This document shows, one piece after another, positions 1 through 11,979 of a stretch of 64,000 bases of DNA. The stretch spans positions 11,809,899 to 11,873,898 of the forward strand of contig JADWOT020000009.1 of assembly GCA_036345935.2 (NCBI GenBank). The letters are read 5' to 3'. The translations under genes were made by a program, and so were the position numbers. The notes beneath the pieces are model-generated. The model was not told where the DNA came from. It saw nothing but the letters and a program-made list of their open reading frames with translations, and made no database searches. Within the stretch, counting starts at the first letter, position 1. Each line of letters begins with the position of its first letter. The stretch is from Taenia hydatigena (taxonomy: Eukaryota > Platyhelminthes > Cestoda > Cyclophyllidea > Taeniidae).

Positions 1-37
1 CAACGGAATTAGACAACAAAGCAAAATCAAGGATCAC

Positions 38-506
38 CTGCATATAATACCGACAGATCTTCATGGGAATGCAGGAGTTGTTAGAATAAGCGTAATACTT
101 TGCCTGTGCCTTCCAAATACTTGCCAGCCACCTAACTGTTGGCAGCACACCTGCAGAAGCGGCAATATTCTGCCCAACATCTCTGTATTCTAAATGGTGT
201 CTGGGATCCGGGTGTAGGTATTTGCATTGCTTCGCCCATCTTTCTGCCAAATTCTCCAATCTGTTCGAATATCTCTAATCCAGGACAAGTAAGAGTAGGA
301 GTGAGGTGAATTTGCAGTGGGAGTGATAGGGCAGCAACACCGTACTTGGCCCAAGCCCTGCTTACCATGAGCATCATGTTGGAAGCACGCGGACGCACGT
401 GCTCACGAACTGCTGTGTGGAATTGAAGAATGCTCTTGCGGTCTTCTTCGCTAAGCGCATGAGCCCCGACACACAACATGGTCAGGAGACCAGCCACCTT
501 AATCAT
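38..506 (-). CDS. CAP-superfamily secreted protein (SCP/TAPS, VAL-like), 5' part only
   Basis: These are the first two exons of a gene that runs out of the window to the left. Exon 1 (506-366) starts at the ATG after a pyrimidine-rich AGCCTGC context. It encodes a signal peptide (MIKVAGLLTMLCVGAHA) and the first CAP helix with FHTAVR, and ends ATG|GTAAGC. Exon 2 (274-38) follows a ...GGATTAG acceptor and encodes the central CAP region, ending at CRYYMQ|GTGATC. It is practically identical to the right-arm copy at 39,402, whose exons 3 and 4 show what is missing here. As in that copy, the residue equivalent to the second CAP-tetrad His is Tyr and the WxxE glutamate is Gln. CAP proteins are secreted. 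Parasitic worms often carry many, with roles in lipid binding or host interaction, but no specific role can be read here. Confidence 0.9.
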
Positions 507-2759
507 GCAGGCTAAGCTGAATGGAATGGCGTGTGGTGAAATGAAGGCGCATGCACCAGAGTGAGTCAAGTCAGCTTGCTCAACTCACTTAGAGACCTAG
601 AAAGCCATTGCAGTGGAATACTGGTGGCTCTTATATCCAGTAAGAGCGAATCGACGCACGGCTGCACCAATGAGATTGCCATGACCATGTCAATCACAAT
701 TGGTGTGGAATGTGAGAATTGTTCTGGTTTGGCTCATTGGGTGCATGGTACAAGATATCTGCTGCATTAGCATCAGAAAGTTGTCTGCTGAGGAGGAAGC
801 AGTGCACTCGCAGGCGAATGCCTACATGTGAGACACTCATTTGGGACGGCTAAGGAAAGGCGGGAATTCGTTGACACACCCGCGTTAGCTTGCAAGGACT
901 AGCAGTAGAAGCGCACAAGGTGGAGGTTCAAGCAAGCGACTAATCGAAAGTCGCGAGTGCCTTTTGCACTTACTTGGCATTGTCGGAGATGCGTTCACGT
1001 TAAATGAGAACGTTTATTTTTGCAAGTCTAAACAGGGAATGCTGCAGTGGTAATACCACATGCCAAAGTAGGAAGTAGGTGGTCACTCAGTAACACACAG
1101 ACACAATTAGTCAAGTTCGCAGACACCGGTGGTAGCAGATGTGTGTAAGGCATGCTGTGGGGCTGACAGTGCAAAAGGGTGGACATCAGCACGCATTGAG
1201 AGGTGATTTCGAACACAAGATCTCAAGAGAGAGACGTCTGACCTGTCTGTTGGTGACGAGTTTTGTGATTCCCTGTGTCTGATCACACATGCAAATAAAT
1301 ATCCATGGATTGACCATTTACTCAGCAGCATGGCCTTCGGTGTGAACCAAATCCTGTAGCATTGCCGAGATAGATCAGTGGCTTTGCTGTAAACGCCCTT
1401 GCACATGCACCCGACTTCGGTAACTGAAGCATCCGATTTGTGAGTGCATTAGGCTAAAGCACCATCTACCTTTGCTCAACTTTGAGCAGTGACTGCTTTA
1501 TCTCTCAGTCCAAGTGGTCGCAGCTTCCCAACTTAAGACGCGAAGTGATGTTTCAGGTATTGATGCATTTGAACGCCGATCCCTGTGCGCATCAATGATA
1601 CAGGATGCTATTTAGTGTGGTATCGTAAGCAATGTGGTTCGAAATTCAGTGGTGGGAATAACTCATCGGGCGGAAATCGCACGCAGCAGACTAAATCTGA
1701 CAGAACCATCCTTCTCAAAGTCATAGGCGGAGAATAAGTGATGCTCTCACATAAGTCAAGGAGAATGGCGATGGAAAAGATGCATTGCTCAATCCCGGAT
1801 CAGTTGATAGCAATTCCGTTGGGTCTATAGTCCACTATGATTGCATTAAATATCAAATGCGAATCTCAGAGGAAGTCATACCTCACTCCTGTTGAGAATT
1901 GGGAAGTCTGCGTGGGCAAGTGCCATCATTAAAATGAGTGCTGACACAAATGTCTCAGATCGGATGCTACAGCACCTCATCCTTCGTTATGCGCTTACGA
2001 AGCGATGACAATGCATTGCACAAATGCATGTCGGAATGACTTATCTGATCCTCGAGGAGGTGCTCGAAATGCAATATTTTCGGGAATTCGAGCATATTCT
2101 CAGATTATTGCTATCAATGGAGTCCAAATCTGTGCAGGTCAGTGTGGTCAGAAATAAAGGGAAGTTTACCTTCCATTTAACCAAATGATCGGTGTGGACC
2201 ACATTTGGCAGATAAGAGGGAGGAGTGCTATTAGGCCGCAAAGTGACCAGGATCTGGACTTTACCTAAATAAAATTCTGTGTCCACTTGTGCATTTTAGG
2301 TGTCCCTATTTTGCATTGCCCCATCTCCTCTTGATAACCAAAGACATGCCCCGACAACAAGAGGCGGCAGAGTGGTTTGTAATTGAGCCTTGAATGTCTG
2401 TATCGCACAAGCCAATGCTCATTGTGTTCTAGAATCACAGCATCAGTTGCACAAGATGAAACGAAGACCAGTGGTGGACGAACAAATATGTGAGCTGCAA
2501 CGGGGTGTAGAATTTCTGTGCGAACAATTAAAGCAGGACAAATATCATTGCGAAACCCAATCACCCGTCCAAAATCATGTGCGCATCCACTTTGTCTCCA
2601 ATAACTCGAGCTTCATAGATACTGCAGTTTGTCTGCCGCTTGTCAGCTGCTTGTACTTTAATTTGACGAGGTGAATGTATTCCCTATGCCCATCACTTTG
2701 AAGCTTTTCATGCCAATCGACAGTACCAATTGTCGAAAGCAGCGTGATGAGAGCAATGT
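507..2759. other. Intergenic region between CAP gene and OB-fold-like gene (left arm)
   Basis: It contains the CAP promoter at 630-694. The rest has only short, uncertain reading frames. Blocks at about 1,030-1,400 and 2,040-2,760 are almost identical to the right arm (1-2 changes per 200-300 bases), so unrecognised exons or recent conversion are possible. No RNA gene or mobile element was seen. Confidence 0.4.
630..694 (-). promoter_or_regulatory. CAP promoter: TATA box plus two inverted CCAAT boxes (left arm)
   Basis: On the minus strand, GATATAAG (637-630) lies about 125 bp upstream of the ATG at 506. Further upstream are two ATTGG (inverted CCAAT) elements: an intact one at 671-667, and a weaker one near 694-690 that reads TCAAT in the plus strand. 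The layout matches the promoters of the CAP genes at 20,965 and 39,402. The conserved spacing, not the individual motifs, is the evidence. Confidence 0.65.
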
Positions 2760-5700
2760 TCAGTTGGCCCGTGTAAAGCATGGCGTATCAAGGACGTCAT
2801 TTTGCATTCTATTTACCTTGCGAGACTTCTGCCTATTAGAATATTAACTGCATCTAATCAAAAAATGGGTGGAACGAGGCGAACAATTTTAATATATTTT
2901 TGATTGACCTACTCACTTATAGTTTCTACTTTTTCCTATCTTTTATAAGATCATCAGGTCCATTGAAGAGGTTGCTCAGATTGCGCGAGAACTCAATATT
3001 TGACAAGACTGCATGGGATCGCGATGCCAGTCTGGTCCTATTTCCCACATTCCTGTGAATTTCAGTGTTCCTGGCAAGAGCTGATGATCCCTCATTTCGC
3101 ATAGTCAAGACTCCAGTTTCCGGTGCACAGTAGAGTGCGTAAATGCATAAAAGCTAGAGCTAACTTGAGAAGCTACTGCATTTGATGTCCAGTGATCACA
3201 TCTGGAAGCAGTCTAACAAGGTTTAATTGCATGCACAGATCCCACCCTCGACTCAACTTTGGTGAAAATCACCAGTAGGTTTTCAAACAGCCAACTCAAT
3301 CCCCTCCCTGTCAGCCCAATCGCGGAATCAAGGTTGCGTTAATTCAGGCCATAAACAGCTGTACGGTGAAATGACTACTTCAAAGCAGTAAACATACTGG
3401 TGCTTACCATCGCCAAGGCTGTGCTGACTGCAAATTCTCTAAACATCGAGTGAACGTGGGGAAGGTGGCGATTAGCATTTCGATCCACTCTCATACGGAG
3501 CCCTGAAGTGCATCGAACAAAGCATGTGCGAAGCCCAAATTGAATTTCGCCAACCTCACTTCTCTGCCACACTGCTCCACCAAAACATAATTTCCTCCTT
3601 GAACCACTTAAACAGCACTGAGAAAATTGAAGAAAGTATGAAGAATGCTGTCACATACTCACCACTTATTGGTGAGCCCGTGTTTCACTGCCTTCTCACA
3701 GAATCAGTCCTTATTTGGACAAGTGCTTGACGAAAGTGTATTCAGGCAACTCCATTGACTCTAACTCACGTCTTCCATTCACTCGTTTGTAGATTCGACC
3801 TAAGCGCTTCTTCCATCGCTCATCCGATGGCTCTTTAAGCGTCCCTTTGATGTTTGTGCATCGTCAAGCGCCTTATAAACAAACCCACGTCAAGTTGTGC
3901 GCTATTAAAGTATGGTCTATTAGTAGAAATGTGTTCAGACAGATTACCGAAGGTGCAACAGTCCTCAGTGACTCATCTCATGCTTTTTGTAGTACCACGT
4001 GTTCTTATTTTTGTCTTTTTGAATGCCTCGCTTTGGGATCCTACGCATGAAGTTTTGGTGCTATCGCTTTGTGTGCATTGCTTATAGGGAAGGTGTAGGA
4101 GCCTGCAGCACTTGCCAGACATTCTTCGCGCAAAACAATTCATCTCCGTTTCGATGTGCTACTGTGCATTCGTATTTTGTATTTTGATCTGCGATATACT
4201 TACCTAGACAGTGAGTCCACCCATGTTGTAGTGCTTCACAGTTATCTGTCACTAGATCTGCATTTGATTGGTTGCACTCACTGCATTTCCTCAGCAAGAT
4301 CCCTGTCTTACCGATTAAAGTTAGGTCGAGCTAGAAAAGACAATCTCACTTCTCCAACTCTCAGTTGTAAGACGTCGGGAGTTCAGGAGACTTTTGCTCC
4401 AGCACCCAGAATGGCAAGTCACCTTTCTAGTTTGGAGAACATATGATCACTTACATTTCATGTTTGACGAGCTCAGTTACTATCGAATTAATCACGCGAC
4501 CCATAGAAGACTTCACTGGTGCTGACAGTCCATCGTCAGTTCGTCTCTCTAATTGGCAGCGATTGAGTCGCCGTACTCAGATTCAGGCTTTCACAATTCT
4601 GTTCTAGAGAGTCGATCGCATCGCACGCCAACAAAAGGTGGTTTTTCGCAATGCGCCAGCAACGCAGCTACGTGTGGATTCAAAATATGGCTAAAGTGGT
4701 ATCAAGCAACAGCGCACACAAGTATTCTAAAGACAGTGCTTAGTCAGTGACACGGAGGAGGAGGAGGAGGATTGTTCTACGCCTTTGTCTTTCTTTCTTA
4801 CAATTAATTGAAATCCCATCAAGTGTACATCTTCTCCGACAATCGAGTCAAAGTCATCCTCATAGACATTTGAAATGTCGCACCATGAAGAAGCAAGATC
4901 GGTACGAATGGAGGAAAATACGTGAACCGCATCATTGCTAAAGGAATAATAGCCCTCCTGCTAAGAATTTCTCAATAACATCTGCATAATTGTTGCTAAT
5001 GTCTACGACAATTTCACGGCCACTTTACTTTGAGCTAATGTGCTACATATTTGCGAGCATGACTTGACCTACATGACTGATCAGTAGACTTAGATGCGTT
5101 CACCACCTCCTTGAAGCGCCGTCATCAGGAATTCTATACTCACTCCGTTTGTCGCTTAATTGCGTGTGACCTATTTGCAGGTGCTACACTACTCATTTGG
5201 AAGTGCTAGAGGGTCATTTTCTAAATTAACCCTCAAACATCCCCTCTTGAGCTACTTGGACACGGCCTTCTCTCTATATCAACTACGAACCACCTGTGTA
5301 ATGGGACCATGCTACCTCAACACCTACAACAGCTTACATGCCTGCCACAATTGAAAACACGGTGCTCACTCGTCCTGATCAACATTATTTCAGCATTGTG
5401 ATTTGCTGACCCAATTAGCAAACCATATGCGCTGCATGCGATAAAATCTGAACAGCATGTCTAACGACAAAATGTGCACCTGCTGAAAGTAGACTTCATC
5501 GCAAGGAGAAAAGTTGGGGTATGAGGCTCCTTGAAATGCGTACTGCCAAACACTTTCATGGAATGATGCCGTTTCGTCTCCACATTGGCTGCAACTACCA
5601 CGTGCACTCCTTGATCGTGGCATCTAGTGCAGCCCTGTTGACGGCGTGGCCACTCATTCTCGCACACACAGGCCAGCTCCTTTGAACACTCCCAACCATC

Positions 5701-7443
5701 CATTCTTCCACTTTGATTTGACTTCTTCGTAGGCAGGAGGAACTGTGACATCGTTGGCTCCTTCTAATTCTCCCACCTGAACTTATCTAGTGCACAGCTA
5801 CTCCATTGGGTTTTGATCCGCTGGCTTCTTTTAAGCACCGCTACGGTAGGATTTGCATTGATCAAATGCACAAATGCATGTTCGTGTGTAGACAGCGGGT
5901 TGGCTTCCCAGTGAATGATCTTCCGTCGATCATCAAATATAAATGCAATCATGCGACAAGTAACAACACATTTCAAAGCTCCTCACCATATCACATCTCG
6001 GTCAAGTCTTGCAGATTCGGTGTTCGATAAATTTGGACCAGAGTCAGGTTGGGTTCAACCCATTAGAGAAGGCGCGCATCTGGTCGGCATCACCGTTTTA
6101 CACTTAACAATCCATCCAGCTCTTACGGCACATAAATACGTGCCGGTTGAGAATTCGGACTGAGGAGCGACACGCGCCGATTTCCAATTGTCTAACAACA
6201 ATCCAATAGGTATTCTAACATGCCATTATGTCATTGAATGATGGGAATTGGAGTCATTTTGCTGTGTTAGACGCGACGATCAGCATTTCTGCAATTTGTG
6301 TCAATGTGTGGGATGCATCAAGCAAAGTTGTGGGCTTTAACTTTGTTTACTTACACCTCATTCTCTCCAACTATCGTTTACTTTTATCCAGCAATCCATT
6401 TTGTTCAAAATTGATGGCTTTATGCCGTCGAAGCATGAAAACGCTATGCAGATTCTTTACTTCTCGCAAGCTTTCCGGAAGTAGATCCAGGCTAATGACT
6501 GTCACATTTGCGGTTAGATTTCTCCATGCGTTCCCTCCACTACTGGCCGATTTATAATCTTCCCTTGTGCAATATGATGTTCGGCATGTTGATATCACGT
6601 GCTCATACACACGAACAAGGTGTCTTAGCGAATACTCCTCCTTTCCTTTACACTAAACGCAATGTTCACATACCTTTTTCATTGTCTATACAGTCTCCTT
6701 ACGTTTCTGTCGAACTTCTCCATGTACGCCAGCAGTTGGGTACAGAAAACCACGCAGGATTCGTGACAAAATCCATTGCTGATCTTGTCGGATTGTTGAT
6801 TGAATGGAGACACCGGAGGGCGAACACTTTTTTCTCAAATCGCTTAAGGTAGTTCTTATCAAGTATCCGCACGTCCACTCTTTGAAGTCAGTTAAGCATT
6901 TTCCGTTTGAAAATCCAAAAACACTTGTTAACGAGGGATCAGTAAAGATGGTGTGAACTCAAAACAGGCGGTTCATAAATACCCGTTCGCAGAACATTAA
7001 ACATCAAGCATATTGGTTTCATAGTTTGATCTCATCTACCCTAGACACAGAAACTGCCATGTAGCGTCCAGAGGTTTTCTCGAAGACAAATGGAAGCATA
7101 CTACTTGAGGCCAGCCTACCCGGCAGAGGCAACATCACCACTCCAAGTGACCATAACCAAAACCAGTAGCCAAACAAACAAAGCGTTATAGCCTTCACCT
7201 GAGTTATTCACTGTTTATTACCACAGCACCTGGTGTCAATATTTTCCTTCCAAACATAATGCAGTTACAGGTGTCAAACCTGTTATGGATACCTGCGATC
7301 AGGTGGATCTGCATAATGGCAAAGTTGGAGACTCCATCTCTTACAACGTGTGGCTCTAATACTTCAAATACACATACAGTGGAGCCCATGAATGCGGATT
7401 CTCTGCACCCTGTTAATTTGGTCTCCAATAGGCGTTTCAGGGC
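2760..7443 (-). CDS. Multi-exon gene, possible OB-fold/zinc-ribbon DNA-binding protein (left-arm copy, partial model)
   Basis: Exons inferred from splice sites, on the minus strand: 7,443-7,293; about 5,776-5,670 (end uncertain); 5,588-5,480; 4,960-4,802; 4,330-4,204; 3,571-3,408; and a possible last exon 2,828-2,760 ending in TGA. Phases fit from the 4,960 exon onward: the LMGFQLI exon ends in phase 0, the C..C exon ends in phase 1 (TGTCTAG|GTAAGT), and the next starts TG to complete a codon. The protein shows DETASFHESVW, SPCDEVYF, HLMGFQLI/LDLTLIG, then CSEC and further cysteines (DNCEALQHGWTHC). A beta-rich region followed by CxxC...C...C before another beta-rich segment recalls the RPA1/MEIOB/SHLD2 class of OB-fold proteins. 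That resemblance is from memory and weak. The 5' end is not located. Unlike the right copy, this one is split by an intron at 4,961-5,479. Confidence 0.4.
4961..5479 (-). other. 519-bp GT-AG segment (putative intron) absent from right arm
   Basis: On the minus strand the segment reads TTTCAGCAG|GTGCAC ... TTCTTAG|CAGGAGGGC, with correct intron ends and no frame disruption on joining. The right arm has one uninterrupted stretch here (34,975-35,000), reading CAG CGG GTG CAA GAG GGC. The length difference is 516 bp, and GCA occurs at both edges. It could be an intron removed by a microhomology deletion in the right arm, or a segment gained in the left. It contains no transposon ends or ORF of note. 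Confidence 0.6.
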
Positions 7444-8301
7444 CTGGAGTCTCTCATAAACGGATTAATATTCGATTCACCCAATTTGTTTGCATCCAGG
7501 GAAAGGAGTAGATAAGTTCTGACTGCTGTCACCTGTGCAAAGCGTAACTAACTGTCACGACTGATAGGCATTATTTCTGCTGCATAGTGAAGCAAAGGGG
7601 AATATTCGCCAGTTTTTCCGAATATTTTTAGGATAAAATGTGCGGTCAAATGTGCAAAACAGCATACTCAGCATGGTACTTGAAAATTTTGGTACTGCCT
7701 CTGCTGCATCGGTGAGATGAGGTACGATGCAATGCTTGTGCATACCTCGGGAACTTACATAATAATGCTCAAGTGACGTACTGGTTTCCTAATCAAATTG
7801 AAAACTGTCTCTTGCAACAGTCAATCGTGTCAAGCAACATGCGAAACGCGACTCGTGTATAGGTGACCATTTGCGGCCTGCCAATTCCATCTGATGCAAA
7901 CGCGAGAATTGCATTGTCCTGGCATGCAAATGAACACTATCTCAAGGGATGGATCTGCATTTGCCCAGTCCTAATTTCCTTCATAGACTTTTGTGTTCCA
8001 ACTGCTTATTTGTCTCTGTTACTGTCAGTACGTGGCATTGAGGAACAATCAATACACCTGCATTGCTTGAGATCATACATTTCCTTCATTTCCCTACTAA
8101 CGAGAGGTGTGCATATGGCTTCTGAATTGATCCAAATTGACCACAAATGCGGCGTTCCACCTCAGATTCCTCTCTTGTAAGACTGCACTCCATGAACCTC
8201 AACGCTCATGATAAATAGAAATAATCACTGCCACCAAGACTGAGAAAAATCCTCAAGTGATTGCGTGACGAATTGACAAGTAAAAGTCCGCCTGGTTTAA
8301 G
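7444..8301. other. No supported gene (left arm)
   Basis: A possible upstream exon of the OB-fold-like gene lies at about 7,743-7,640 on the minus strand (reading PHLTDAAEAVPKFSS). The right-arm equivalent has a 73-bp insertion just after it, which weakens the idea. Nothing else is supportable. Confidence 0.3.
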
Positions 8302-8534
8302 CCGGTGAAAAGACTGCGTTGTGGTATGCAAGTTGTGAATTACTACAGAGAACAACTCGATTCGGGTGAATGCACAAACTTCGAGCCTACCCTGCACAAC
8401 TGTTATCCTGACGTCTTGCGAGGAATGGGGGAGGGGGAGGCGTCAACCAATACTTCACTCTTCCCAGATTTACTTGAGGAAGGATGGAGTCGTGGAAGTG
8501 TTATGGTTATCCTAATGGCATTCACCTTGGCACA
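8302..8534 (+). CDS. Isolated coding exon, Bcl-2-family-like (left arm)
   Basis: One open exon of 233 nt lies between a TTTAAG acceptor and a CA|GTGAGA donor. The peptide has an LRCG..VVNYYREQL segment that could be a BH3/alpha-2 helix. About 40 residues later comes SLFPDLLEEGWSRGSV followed by a hydrophobic ILMAFTLA helix, in the position and style of BH1/alpha-5. The BH3 Asp is missing (GM instead of GD) and the BH1 core is not canonical NWGR, so the family call is tentative. Against the right-arm copy it has only 3 changes in about 230 nt, two of them silent and one Val/Leu. That supports real coding in this frame. No flanking exons (start, BH2, tail anchor) were found. If the call is right, the product would be an apoptosis regulator at mitochondrial/ER membranes. 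Confidence 0.38.
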
Positions 8535-11500
8535 GTGAGACAATGATTCTGCGACGCATCTCTGTTACTCTCCACCGAGTGCACGAAAGATCGACTGGAG
8601 GAGATTAAGTCTTAATGATTGAGACTTTATCGTACTAGTTGTACGGCGGAACGAAGTGGGTTAGTTTGCCGTCGAAGGCAGGGAAATGGACCCAAGCGTA
8701 TTGTAGAGATGAGTAAACTGATAATGAGTCCTTCTTTCGACATGTCAACCTAATCTGCCACTTCTTCATTATGCTACTACGATGACTTCCTTCGAACTGC
8801 TATGCTCTCTCTTGATCTATCTTTTGATATTATCAGTACCTGAGTCGAAGACTCCTCAAAGTGTCCGCTAATATCCCATGTGCATTATGAGTGCCAATAG
8901 ATACTCCAATTCCCAATTAACTGCAAGCCTGAAATAGTTCCTAATTTCGTCAGGGCAACATACCACCAATTTATGGTGAAGCACATTTTGAGCGTATCTT
9001 ATTACAGCCTGTAATTCCATCTGATTGGAGGATTGTGGACTGCCTTAATTGCAACATTGTTCCCATCCCTGGCTTCGTAGTTGGCATCAAATGCCAAGAG
9101 CAAGCCACTTCCTTTCCTCAATGGCGAATGAGCTATTAAATCGTGAAGGATATAATTGTGCACCAATATGACTCAACACCCAACCAATGGGCGAGGATTG
9201 TTAGCTCCAATTCCTTTACATCAACGGGAAATAGCACACTTCATTCTTCCCGTTTATCTGGGCCATTCTGGTGTTTTAGCTATTGGGCCTAAAGGTGTTT
9301 TAGCTATTAACTCAAGGACGTGACCTAGTTCTCAAATCGGAAACTTAACACACGGTCAGTTGTGGAAAGGCCTTGAAAGCACAGAATTTGAAGACCTGCA
9401 GTCTGCACTCGCTTATACCAAGGAACGTGGTCACGATAGCCTAGAGTAGACTACCGTAATACATAGTCACGTTGGGACACCTCGTCTACCAGCATTAATC
9501 TGCACCATCAATTAAATGAACGAGAGTTTCGAAACAATACCTGCCAAGAGATCCCACAACCAGAGCAATAAAGGAATCATTTGGCGCTCTTTGGAAGCGC
9601 TTTACCTGATGTAATGAAGAAGCTTGAAAATGCCTCTAGAATGAGAAATTCGTTTACAAATAGATAGGCCAGTCCAAGGTAGCATATTCAGCGATTGCGC
9701 TGTAGCCCCCTTAGCGCAATTAAGGCTGAATATTGAACGAAGATTGGCTTAGGTCTTTCGCTAACAACATTGTATCTTGCCTTAACGGTGTAATAGGTCC
9801 GGTATTTCTCACTTCCACCTCAGCTTCCATACCCTCGAGACGAGCGGACTAGTTGGCGGGGGCATTATGCATTGTGAATTGATAGAGAAATAACGGAATA
9901 CAGGTACGACGGTCACTCGTGTTGGAGGTGGGCTTTCCTTTCGAAGGCTGATGGTACCCGATTCATCGAGAAGTTTGCATTGACTCACCTTCCCCAACTT
10001 AAAGACAATTTCAAGCAGGCATTGGTTTAATGCCATTTATGTTCGCAACTTATTTGTGAGTGGTGTGTACGAGCAAAGAAGTGAGTAATTGGGCCAAGTA
10101 AGAGTGTCATCCTGTAATGACGGCTGCTCAGTGAATTACTGCACTGCAAGTACTGGACATGAAGTCACCTGCCACATCCAAGAATTAGTATTCATGGCAT
10201 CCAGCACAAGTCAAACACCGCTGCAATAGTGGTCACATTTTCATATCGCAGACTCATTAACTGTTAAAGTTGTTTGCTCACTTTTCCGGGAGTGAACCCA
10301 AAATTTAACACCCAACCGGATGGTTATAATAGCAGAAGTTATAATGGGAATAATGTTAGGTGTGTAATTGGTTGTGGTTGGATAAACTGCTAGAACTGAC
10401 ACAATTCCAACCACTTCAGATCGCGATTAAGCACTGGACTAACAGACTGTCAAGTAACAGCGTGATTTGCATTAGTTTCCGGTACGCCCCGATGCACGCA
10501 TAACGTAGGAGGAATCAAAGCATGGCCAACAGACAAACCGACTGCTTGATACACCACATTACTCTTTTAAAAGGAGGGTTTTATTAAGCAGAAGCTTATG
10601 ATTGTTTTGGATTTCAGTCTCAAGCTTACAGACTCAGCAACGGTACTCTCGGAATTCGTTTCTTCAGTGGCTACAGAAAGCCTTGCATTTGACCTAACAA
10701 GTCTAAGGCATTTTAACTTTATTCTAAATGCAAAATCAATAATCTATTTAATGACAACGCTCTATTCCATACCTCTATTGGAGTGTCTGCAACCCAGAAG
10801 CCCAATCCACTAGAAATTCCTCAAGCCTTTTCTTTTAGGCGCTAACTTCGAACATGCAAGAACGTCTCACTTCCTCTTTCTGCCTTCTGATGAGTTTGCA
10901 TAAACCGAGCTGTTGCTTACCGCAAGACAAATTCAATTGGGCGGCATAACTGGACCAGGCTGAAATCACGTATGCGCACGAGCCGTATCACCTTGCTTAC
11001 TCAAATGAAGGTGTCTTTGTGGTTAGCTTGGAAATTCCTTATTGCATTGGGACCTCTCTGAATGAAATCGCAACATCCAAAGTAACGTCTCCAATTGAGT
11101 CATTCAAGAGGTCTTTGGGTCAGAGCACCATGTTACCACGATGAATCAGAAGGGCCAGTAGCAAATTAACGCTAGCGACTCATGTTTTATTATGGCAATG
11201 AGATGCTAAGTGGACCCGCTGCTACTTAACTACCTCAAATGTGAATAGAGAGATTTGACAAAAATTTGTTGATTGCGTAGCCTTTGTCAGCCCTTGGGTT
11301 CCACTCTCGATGTTCTTTTCGTAGTGAGTTCTTAAAGGGCTTGATGAAAACTACCAGGATGAAAAACTTACACCTTCAGCTCTTCACATTAATAGAATCT
11401 CATGGCCGCAAATTTTACCACATCCATAAAGCATATTGAGGGACATCGTCAACTTTTGATGCCTATTACTAGACAGAGTCCCAATGCGAACGTAGCTTTT

Positions 11501-11979
11501 GGATTATAAAACATCTAAGAGTATTCCGAAAGGTGCTCTACGCTGTCCACCTATTCCCCTTGACTTTCATTATTTACTACTTTTTGCCCAAACTCGTGTG
11601 AATCCTTGTGCAAATTGGGGATAGTTTTAGAATGGACCTGCTTAACTCTTCCCAGTCCAGTCTTTCTTCCTTGGTAAATACATCTTTTGAGAGCATTTAT
11701 TTAAGCGTACCCGTATGTGGAGTGATCAGGAGCATTCGAATTCTCTCTACTTGACGGATTATCCGTTATCCTGCGTTTCGTCGTTCATCGTTCCACTGTT
11801 CAGTGCAAGTGAATGGGTGTACAGCCATGTGAGCTCTGAGACACCGTTAATGACGCTTTCGATTATGCCAAAATGGTGAATGATCTTCAGGCCACGCCAG
11901 TACGTCGAACATCCATGTTCTGTCCCAGTATGATGAATTCTTGTGTCTTCGAGAAAGGCTTGAGATGCCACACCATGTC
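8535..11979. other. No supported gene (left arm)
   Basis: Only short frames occur. Two are unusually conserved against the right arm: 10,598-10,813 (+; two amino-acid changes in 71) and 11,759-11,979 (-; no change seen). Neither resembles a family I know, and no convincing splice sites bound them. Confidence 0.35.

Larger units (their letters stand above)
1..11979. repeat. Left arm of large inverted duplication 1
   Basis: The reverse complement of this stretch matches 28,273-39,907. Paired coordinates add up to about 39,900-40,466, and the sum steps at each indel. Identity varies: near 99% in some blocks (for example 5,481-5,790 and the CAP gene) and roughly 93-97% elsewhere, judged by eye. 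The arm is cut by the window start, so the true repeat may be longer. The inner edge lies near 11,979, where similarity fades after a shared TCTCAAGCCTTTCTC on the opposite strand. Confidence 0.93.

Noticed and set aside
4961..5479. The 516/519-bp left-arm segment as a transposon insertion
   Set aside because: No terminal inverted repeats, poly(A) or ORF, and only a 3-base flanking repeat. Its ends fit splice sites much better.
6228..6610. Overlapping frames on both strands as an exon of the OB-fold-like gene
   Set aside because: In both frames most arm-to-arm changes alter the amino acid, as expected for non-coding drift, and no good splice pair bounds either.
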